Positions 6,791 to 12,438 of a DNA stretch of 12,438 nucleotides are shown here, piece by piece. Location of the stretch: contig NWUY0300019677.1 in NCBI GenBank assembly GCA_004151065.3, forward strand, positions 36,684 to 49,121. Direction: 5' to 3'. A model generated the notes under the pieces. The model searched no databases, had not been told where the DNA came from, and saw only the letters and a list, made by a program, of their open reading frames with translations. This DNA comes from Larix sibirica (Eukaryota > Streptophyta > Pinopsida > Pinales > Pinaceae). Position 1 is the stretch's first letter. The number at the start of each line of letters is the position of its first letter. The position numbers were made by a program, and so were the translations under genes.

Positions 6791-7440
6791 AAATAACCTC
6801 CTTAAACTCTATTAACAACTCACTAATCTCAATTGTTGTGTCACTTCTTTTCAATTTGGAACTTAAATTCATCGGCAAAATAGAAAAGCATCATTTTGTC
6901 TTCTTTTCCTCTTTCAAGAACTCTTTCATTAGCATAGCATCACTCCACTATTATGGTTGTAATGGTTTTTTTTTAAGCAATATGCCATACATAATCTCCT
7001 TAGCTAAGTTGATGCACTATGAGGGGTGTATCTATGCTATCAAAGTCACTTGGCACATGAACTTGGCCTTCTTCGCACCCATTCTAAGGGTTTTTAATCT
7101 AGGTATTTGTGTTAATACAAGCCTGACCACCTCATTGCTTTTGCTAGACCACACTCTCATAGTTAGTAATTATTGTTGTTATTACTATATTCTTTCTCAT
7201 CCTTCATAAGAAGCAACCTAAATTTCTTTCCACCCTTCTAAATAATTAGAGCAATCAAATTAGGAGTGCAAATCAACAACGCAACTTCCTCCCACTATGT
7301 GCATTCATTAACAACTAAGGAGACATGGCACTCTTGCATCAATATGCCCTTTTTCCATCCAAATTGAATGCTATTTTTTGTGATATAGAGCTATATAAAG
7401 TCAAAGTTCGTTGATTTCAAAACATCTTTGTAAAAGTACC
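6791..7440 (-). pseudogene. protease and protease-RT linker of element 2, strongly decayed
   Basis: The minus-strand reading shows F-G-W-K-K-G and C-H-V-S-L-V-V-N-E near 7310-7370, then K-G-G-K-K-F-R-L-L-L-M-K-D-E-K near 7195-7240. Then come E-F-L-K-E-E-K-K near 6910 and I-S-E-L-L-I-E-F-K-E-V-I-F-Y near 6800-6840. These match in order the C-terminal protease and linker of element 3 (K-G-G-I-K-L-I-L-L-P-M-K-D-E-K and following). The Asp-x-Gly active site is not readable with confidence. The plus-strand open frame of 123 codons (6838-7209) overlaps this and shows no known motif. Confidence 0.65.
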
Positions 7441-7692
7441 TTCAATGTTGTTTTCATAAAGACTTCTTTTATAGTAATATAGTTTATTTATTTGTGAGAA
7501 TCTTGTTTATGAACATGGATCTCTAATTATCAATCTACAAGTCTAATAATCCTTAACAACTTTAGAAATGATTTATAATATGATGTGATGGGATTTTTTT
7601 TGTGACAATATATCATTCATTCATCTTGTTAGAATGGCATTTACTAGTGTGTGCTTGTTTTAGTTTCAAACCTAGCCCCTAAAATGCAATCA

Positions 7693-7879
7693 CACAAGTT
7701 GGTCTTAATTGGTCTCCTATCAGTAATGATCTAGTAAGATGGTTTGTGTGTGCCTCTACTGGAAGCATGCATGCAAAATACACAAGTTGGTCTTAATTGG
7801 TCTATTGTCAGTAATGATCTAGTAAGATGGTTTATGTATTCCTCTACTGGAAACATGCATGCAAAATACATAAGTTGGT
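7693..7879. repeat. 88-bp tandem repeat, 2.1 copies
   Basis: Copy 1 (7693-7780) and copy 2 (7781-7868) begin CACAAGTTGGTCTTAATTGG and end GCATGCATGCAAAATA or ACATGCATGCAAAATA. A third partial copy, CATAAGTTGGT, starts at 7869. The period is 88 in both steps, with about eight differences between the two full copies and no length change. Each unit carries a palindromic ATGCATGCAT-like core. If this lies in a U3, the units may act as enhancer repeats, which is only inference. Confidence 0.92.
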
Positions 7880-7991
7880 ACACATTAACCTCTTCATATT
7901 TGAACATAAAAGTGTAACATAAAGAAAAAAGGTTTGAAACAACTAATATATAGCCCCCCTAAGAGTATGTCATGCATTGTGATAATTATGG

Positions 7992-7999
7992 CTATATAA
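7992..7999 (+). promoter_or_regulatory. TATA-like site in the possible LTR of element 3
   Basis: The plus strand reads CTATATAA about 110 bases after the 88-bp repeats. If the segment is the 5' LTR of element 3, this would be a reasonable promoter place. Such a short AT-rich match occurs by chance in DNA of this composition, so the call is weak. Confidence 0.25.
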
Positions 8000-8468
8000 C
8001 AACTGGGAAATGTGATTTGTGATCATGCACCCTCCCTATCAATTGTTAAATGTGTTGAACCCAATGAATTTCTAGTCCACCTCATAGGAGGTTTCCTAGG
8101 GAGTGTAATGGGGGTGTAGGCGTGCGGTTAGACTCATTCACCAATTGACCACTAAGAGAAGGAAATGTAGCATGTAGAAGTTTAGAAGAGTTGGTTGGTG
8201 CATAAACAACATGGAGGTGAGGGATCCACTTCCAAATTCATGAGTGACATGTGGTGGAGAAAACAAGGGGTTGAGAAAATGTTAAGTACATGACATATTC
8301 ATTAAACTTTAATTTGGTTGGTGGATAGATTGGTAAAGTAAATGTTTTGAAAGAAAAGGGGGGAAAGGGGTGTAAGCATAAATGATTGCATGATTTATTC
8401 TCTCATAGTTCATCAACACGATGATAGGATAAAAATAAGATATATCAGAGCAAAAGAAGGATGAATTA

Positions 8469-8542
8469 AGAAAAGGAAAATCTCATGCATCCCAAAATAA
8501 GAAGAAGGTCAAGTTGAGAAAGGAAAATCACATGCATCTCAA
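8469..8542. repeat. short direct repeat, period 47
   Basis: AAGAAAAGGAAAATCTCATGCAT starting near 8468 returns as GAGAAAGGAAAATCACATGCAT starting near 8516. CATGCAT is at 8484-8490 and 8531-8537, 47 bases apart. Only about 27 bases are conserved per copy. It may be a decayed tandem duplication in the leader or LTR of element 3. Confidence 0.6.
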
Positions 8543-8786
8543 TTTAATCTTGGTCTAGATAGACATTGGTTGGTAATGTTAATCTTTGAGAGGGGCATAG
8601 TCCCATATTTTTTTAAAACAAAAATTCCCATTGATACCAATAGATGTAATGTTTAAATTTCAAGGTTAAATACATGCATAGTGTTTTTGTTTTTGTCCAT
8701 TGCATGTGTGTGTGGTGCTTCCTTCGTATATGTGTTATGTGTTATGCGTAATTTGCAACCTTGTGAAGGAGGTGTTTGCATTGGTT

Positions 8787-8798
8787 TGGTATTATACT
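8787..8798 (+). other. weak tRNA-Met PBS-like site for element 3
   Basis: The plus strand reads TGGTATTATACT, which agrees with TGGTATCAGAGC at 8 of 12 places, including the first six. It follows ...TTTGCA (ending 8780) by six bases, so an LTR ending in CA at 8780 is possible. The gag region begins about 230 bases on. Without the second LTR this stays a guess. Confidence 0.3.
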
Positions 8799-9017
8799 AG
8801 TTTGATACCTACATGTGTGAGAAAAAATCCAATAAAGAGATTTTACTAGGTAAAATACGAGGGTGAAAATTAGTTCCAACGAGAAGAAGAATTGCCAAGT
8901 AAAATTGTGAGAAGGAAGATTACACAATCAAACAACATTATGGCACACAGAGCAATTTCAGTGGGGTTTGAGGATAGTGAAGAGGCATTGTAATGAAACT
9001 ATTGAGCTATTGAGTTA

Positions 9018-9440
9018 ATGTCTACTAGATGGGTGGCATGGAAGCATGCTAGGATGGACATCGTGGAAGTAGCCTAAAGAAGAGGAACCTGAATAGACCT
9101 ACATGATGTGAGTGATGTTGAATAGGAACAAGTAGTTCCAAGAGAAACCAAAACTCTAGAAGAAAGAATGATAAATTCCTTGATAGATCTGAGAGGTAGA
9201 CCCAAGATGGAAACCCCTACCTACTCAAGGAGCTTGAATCCAGAAGAACACAAAGATTGGATTAGGTAAATCATAGGCAAATGAATAAATTTTTTGAATT
9301 TGAGCAAGTTGAAGGGTCATGCACCATTATGGTGAGATTATCTACAAATAGGCATAGAAAACAAGGGAAAGGAGAATATTAGAGCTTGGCATATGATGGT
9401 TTCCAAGATCAAAGGGAAATTCCTACCTATGAATTATTCC
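9018..9440 (+). pseudogene. N-terminal and capsid part of element 3 gag, broken
   Basis: A plus-strand reading from ATG 9018 (M-S-T-R-W) runs with stops to L-E-E-R-M-I-N-S-L, then G-R-P-K-M-E-T-P and S-L-N-P-E-E-H-K-D-W-I (about 9190-9265). This is the characteristic start of the gag capsid domain in plant gypsy elements, followed by L-K-G-H-A-P-L-W with a stop in place of the next Trp. An open stretch then begins at 9393 with M-V-S-K-I-K-G-K-F-L-P. The Met at 9018 is a plausible but unproven start, as the first 55 codons show no conserved motif. Confidence 0.78.
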
Positions 9441-10107
9441 CTAAATTTTCCCAGGAGGTGGCAAAACCCCAAACAAAAGGGAGTGAGTGTGAAGGAATAC
9501 ACTAGAAAAATCTATTATAGGTTGTTCATCACATGCAAAAAAAGTGATGAAGATGATGAGCATGTTTCTATATACATCAATGGAATTAGGTATACTAGCC
9601 AAGACAATCTCAACATGGTGAGCGTTTAGTTTGTGGTAGAGGTTTACTAGAATCTTGAAGGTCGAAGAGAAATTGTCTAGAAAACTACATAGTTCTTAAG
9701 GTAGAGGTAGAACCATTTTTGGTAGAGTAAAAACCAGTAGAAGCAAACAAGAAGATACCAACACAAGTTCTATGTGTCAAAGCTTCAAGGAAATTTTGAA
9801 GCCCCTAGAGGAAAATGAGTATTCAATGAAACTCGCTTGAGGTGTGGAGTGTAAGGGCACCAGGCTTATGAGTGTCTGGAGAAATTAAATACTAGCCAAA
9901 GAAAAGAGGAAAGGACCCATAGGAGCTGAAATTTCAATTGGATCTATTGTTGGCAACAATGTAGATGAAGTTTAGCAAGAACATGGAGAGAACCTCATGT
10001 TTCAGAGGGCGTTATTGAAACCAAAGAGACAACTTCAAGAGAGGGAATTAGAATAGTGGAAGATTGTCTTCAAAACCAAATGAAAAATTAGAGGTAAGTG
10101 TTGTTCT
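9441..10107 (+). pseudogene. C-terminal gag of element 3, copy A of a tandem duplication
   Basis: The reading contains W-Q-N-P-K-Q-K-G, V-K-E-Y-T-R-K and Y-I-N-G-I-R-Y (up to the stop at 9627-9629), then a frame-shifted basic V-E-E-K-L-S-R-K stretch near 9660. Next is a zinc knuckle near 9835-9873 (C-G-V-stop-G-H-Q-A-Y-E-C). The first knuckle Cys is CGC (Arg) and a stop lies between Cys and His. It ends with a K-T-K...C-C-S-L reading, which is where the protease domain should begin. Instead the sequence jumps back to mid-gag, beginning copy B. Confidence 0.75.
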
Positions 10108-10795
10108 CTAAATTTGTTCTAGGATTTACAAAACCTAAGACAATAAAATAAGCATGGAAGAATACACCAACTAATTCTATAGGTTCTCCATCATATGAAA
10201 AAAAACATGAGGAAGGTGATGAGGTTGTTGCTAGAGAAATGGTCTCAAATTTCCATGCAAGACGAGTTCAACATGGTGAGAATTCGGCATGTGATAGAGG
10301 CTTACCAACTAGCTATGAATGTGGAAGAGAAACTATCTAGAAAACAACAAAACTCTAAAGGTAAAGCCAGATTTAATTTTCTAGCAGAGGAAAAACAAGT
10401 GGAAGCAAAGGAAAAGTGGCCAACAAAAGTGTTGCAAATCAAAGCTTCAAAGGAAAAGTTGAAGCCCCTACTAAGAGGTTGAGGATCTCCTAGACAAAGA
10501 GGATGACAATTCAATTGAACTTGCTTAAGTGTGGAGTGCACGAGCATCAATCTTTTGAGTGTTTGGAGAGTTTAAAATACCAACCAAAGACAATAAGGAA
10601 AAACCCATTGGATATGAAAGTGCAATAGCTATGTTGTAGGGGACAATGTAGACAAAGTTCAACAAGAATGTGAAATATAGAATCTCGAGTTCTAGAGAGT
10701 GTTGTTGAAGTTGGATAGACAATTTGAAGAGGAGGAGCCATATTAGTGGAATAATATCTTAAAAACCAAATGTAAAATTGGAAGTTAGTGGTGTT
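10108..10795 (+). pseudogene. C-terminal gag of element 3, copy B of a tandem duplication
   Basis: The unit reopens with C-T-A-A-A-T-T-T-type bases as at 9441, then L-Q-N-L-R-Q, a gag reading with D-E-F-N-M-V and Y-Q-L-A-M-N-V-E-E-K-L-S-R-K (open frame 10195-10482), and a Lys-rich stretch. The zinc knuckle lies near 10521-10558: Cys TGC is present but one base is missing before the second Cys, followed by C-G-V-H-E-H-Q-S-F-E-C. The unit then runs on into the protease. Offsets to copy A rise from 665 to 687 through small indels. Confidence 0.78.
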
Positions 10796-11270
10796 CACTC
10801 ATTGTTGATGGGGTAGTACTCAAAACCTTGTTCCAATTGAGGTGATTCAAAAGTTGAATTTAAAGTGCACCTTGCACCCAAATGCATATAGAGTATCTTC
10901 ATTCTAAAAGCTTCCTCATGTCATTATATCATAATGGTGGTTGATAAATTTCCACATAAGAAGTTTTCAATACCAAGTTCTATGTGATGTTGTGCCAATG
11001 GATGCCTTTCATTTTTTGTTGGGAAGGGCATGGAAATTTGATAGGAAAGTTGTTTACGATGGACTGAAGAACACATTTTTTTTGGATAAGGGTGGAATAA
11101 AATTGATATTGCTTCCCATGAAGGATGAAAAGGTGACAACAACAATAGCATAGCAATGCTTTGTTCAACAAAGGAGTTTTTGAAGGAGGAAAAGAAGGAA
11201 AGATATTGTTTCACACTTACGCCTAGAGATGCCAAATTTGAATTGAAGAAGAGTTAGATACTAACAAAGG
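10796..11270 (+). pseudogene. protease of element 3, frameshifted
   Basis: The active site is visible as I-V-D-G with Asp at 10807-10809. A one-base loss follows directly, and S-T-Q-N-L-V-P-I-E-V-I-Q-K-L-N-L then reads in the next frame, matching the D-G-G-S-T-x-N-L-V pattern. An open frame of 70 codons (10941-11153) carries V-L-C-D-V-V-P-M-D and F-L-L-G-R-A-W-K-F-D-R-K-V. These are the flap-distal and closing motifs of plant gypsy proteases. K-G-G-I-K-L-I-L-L-P-M-K-D-E-K and E-F-L-K-E-E-K-K lead towards the RT. Confidence 0.85.
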
Positions 11271-12060
11271 TTAAGGAGTCATTGATATATTTTGGAGAAG
11301 TTATTTTTTATGAATCTCCAAGGGGATTCCACTTGTGAGTAGTATTTCCTCTCAAGTAAGTTTGTCTCCAAAGAGTGAGGAGATCAATGGGAAAGTCCAA
11401 GAGTTGTTGGATTGAGGACTAATCAAGGAAAGTTTGAGTCAATGTGCAATGTCTATTGTACTGGCATTGAAAAAAGGATGAGAATGGAGGATTTGCATTG
11501 ATGCGAGTGCCATAAACAAGATCACCATCATGTAATAGTTGGCATTGCCAAGAATGGGTGACTTGATGGTTTCTTGAATAGAGAGAAGTACTTCACTAAG
11601 ATCAATGTGAAAAATGGGTATCGCCAAATTAGAATTCAAGAAGTGATGAGTGGAAGATAGACTTCAAGATGAGAGAAGGGTTATAAGAATGGATGCTCAT
11701 GCCATTTGGGTTGAGAAATACACCCAACATTTTTACAAGGTTGATGGATGAAGTGTCGAAACCATAATTGGGTAAATTTATGGTTGTATATCTTAATGTT
11801 ATACTAGTGATCAACAAGACAAAAGAAGAACACATTTTGCATTTGAAGCAAGTGTTGGAGCGGTTGAAGCATGAGCAATTGTTAGTAAACTTGTAGAAGT
11901 GTTCTTTCATGAAGGAAGAAATTGTGTACTTGGGATTCATGATGGATTTAAGATGGAACAAGAAAATGTGATAATTGTCATTAAGTGACCAGCTTCTAAG
12001 AGCACATTTGAGGTAATGAGATTTCATGGATTGGAAATATTCTTTCCAATTTTAGTGCCT
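11271..12060 (+). pseudogene. reverse transcriptase of element 3, catalytic residues lost
   Basis: On the plus strand, in several frames, the order is G-E-V-I-F-Y-E-S-P (about 11292-11318), A-L-K-K-G, W-R-I-C-I-D-A-S-A-I-N-K-I-T-I (about 11480-11530), Y-F-T-K-I-N-V-K-N-G-Y, L-M-P-F-G-L-R-N and G-K-F-M-V-V-Y-L-N-V. The first catalytic Asp is Asn (AAT at 11604-11606) and Y-L-D-D is Y-L-N-V (11789-11800), so all three Asps are changed. K-T-K-E-E-H and Y-L-G-F-M-M-D follow, then the F-H-G-L and N-F-S-A-F-C-A-P-L-T connection motifs. The opposite-strand open frame at 11629-12027 is a shadow. Confidence 0.9.
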
Positions 12061-12438
12061 TTTGTGCACCACTAACCATAGGCATGGGGTGGGCATGGGG
12101 AAGGGAGAGATTTAATGGAACATAACAACACAATAAGATTTTTGAATTGTTGAAGAAGATAATCGAGAAGACTGTGTTGTTTTTACAATGTTTTGGAAGA
12201 GTGTTCCACTAGGAGATGGTAGTGGAACAACAATTGAAGTAGGGCCTAGTGAGGGAGGTAACTCTTCAATGAATAGTTAAATGGTGTAAAGAAAAATATT
12301 TATTTTATGTTCAAGAATTTTGTGCAATCATTTTAATGAACCAATCTATTTTATAATCTAAAGTTTTGTTCCCTTATCTAGGTTACACCCCTTAATTTTA
12401 TTACTATTATTGTTGATGTAATTGTAACTTCGGAATGT
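12061..12438 (+). pseudogene. connection and partial RNase H of element 3, running off the window
   Basis: After N-F-S-A-F-C-A-P-L-T the plus strand shows F-E-L-L-K-K-I-I-E-K-T-V-L near 12140-12180, the usual RT-RNase H connection. A decayed reading follows near 12185-12260, where the D-A-S motif should be and cannot be recognised. Then K-Y-L-F-Y-V-Q-E-F-C-A-I-I appears near 12294-12333, corresponding to the K-Y-S-T-Y-D-K-E-F-x-A-I-V segment of gypsy RNase H. The last 100 bases are AT-rich with no clear motif. Frame changes are frequent. Confidence 0.7.

Larger units (their letters stand above)
5619..7440 (-). mobile_element. Element 2: fragment of a second, older Ty3/gypsy element
   Basis: A minus-strand protease-RT-RNase H series is readable from about 7400 down to 5619, where element 1 cuts it off. 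Its motifs differ from those of element 1 and resemble element 3 instead. For example, both have E-F-L-K-E-E-K-K, M-K-D-E-K and E-V-I-F-Y-E between protease and RT. No gag, PBS or LTR can be assigned with confidence upstream of 7440. The integrase, if it survives, would be to the left of this window. Stops and frame changes are dense. Confidence 0.85.
7441..8940. other. gene-free stretch, possibly LTR and leader of element 3
   Basis: I see no protein-coding homology on either strand in these 1.5 kb. They hold an 88-bp tandem repeat (7693-7879), a TATA-like site (7992-7999), a short repeat of about 27 bp 47 bases apart (8469-8542) and a weak PBS-like site (8787-8798). The stretch lies just upstream of the gag of element 3, where a 5' LTR and leader would be expected, and U3 regions often carry tandem repeats. 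The second LTR lies outside the window, so LTR limits cannot be shown. Confidence 0.4.
9018..12438 (+). mobile_element. Element 3: degenerate Ty3/gypsy element, plus strand, 3' end outside the window
   Basis: Gag, protease, RT and the beginning of RNase H follow each other on the plus strand, so this is a third Ty3/gypsy copy. It shares family-specific motifs with element 2 (E-F-L-K-E-E-K-K, G-E/K-V-I-F-Y-E, M-K-D-E-K) but has the opposite orientation. It is heavily mutated, with the RT catalytic residues lost. Integrase and the 3' LTR would lie beyond 12438. The 5' limit is placed at the first gag-like Met codon; the LTR may begin well upstream in 7441-8780. Confidence 0.87.

Noticed and set aside
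6838-7209. Plus-strand open frame of 123 codons with hydrophobic stretches that could suggest a membrane protein
   Set aside because: The minus strand carries protease-linker motifs of element 2 that match element 3 in order. The hydrophobic look comes from T-rich complement of Lys/Glu-rich coding sequence.
8632-8639. Minus-strand TGGTATCA as a possible PBS for element 2
   Set aside because: Only 8 bases match exactly, and the 1.2 kb between it and the protease of element 2 shows no gag reading on the minus strand.
11629-12027. Minus-strand open frame of 132 codons
   Set aside because: It lies opposite the RT of element 3 and has no motif; it is a shadow.
1-12438. CRISPR arrays, tRNA or rRNA genes, phage-defence or other gene systems
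   Set aside because: No regularly spaced identical repeats with unique spacers, no cloverleaf-like tRNA sequence and no operon structure were seen. All recognisable coding remnants belong to retrotransposons.

Overview
The window holds no intact host gene. It is a graveyard of decayed Ty3/gypsy (Metaviridae-type) LTR retrotransposons, as found in the repeat-rich intergenic DNA of large plant genomes. A primer-binding site matching plant initiator tRNA-Met, chromovirus-type polyproteins and the AT-rich base composition all point to a vascular plant nuclear genome. A gymnosperm is possible, but I cannot establish that from the sequence. There are no bacterial operons, CRISPR arrays or RNA genes, and almost every open frame longer than 60 codons is either a fragment of a broken retrotransposon polyprotein or a shadow of one.

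Three element copies can be read. Element 1 (43-5618, minus strand) is structurally almost complete. In its own 5'->3' order it has a 5' LTR (5185-5618, with TATA box and AATAAA), a tRNA-Met PBS (5164-5177), a repeat-containing leader (4570-5163), gag (about 4569-3627), protease (about 3600-3200), reverse transcriptase (about 3070-2110), RNase H (about 2110-1740), integrase (about 1600-510), a probable chromodomain (about 450-240), a polypurine tract (228-236) and a 3' LTR truncated to 185 bp (43-227). Frameshifts and stops interrupt every domain. Integrase has lost two of its three catalytic residues.

Element 2 (5619 to about 7440, minus strand) belongs to a different Ty3/gypsy family and carries protease-RT-RNase H remnants. 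Its RNase H reading runs straight up to base 5619, where the 5' LTR of element 1 begins, so element 1 inserted into element 2. The 42 bases at the left edge of the window may be the other half of that split RNase H.

A stretch of about 1.5 kb without recognisable genes (7441-8940) follows. It holds an 88-bp tandem repeat, a TATA-like site and a weak PBS-like site, and may be the LTR and leader of element 3. Element 3 (about 9018 to beyond 12438, plus strand) is of the same family as element 2 but runs the opposite way. It has gag, protease, RT and the beginning of RNase H. Its C-terminal gag region occurs twice in tandem (about 9441-10107 and 10108-10795). Its RT active site is destroyed.

I found no new biological system. 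The most informative points are the base-precise nesting junction, the gag duplication in element 3, the leader repeats of element 1, and the unassigned 7.4-8.9 kb segment.
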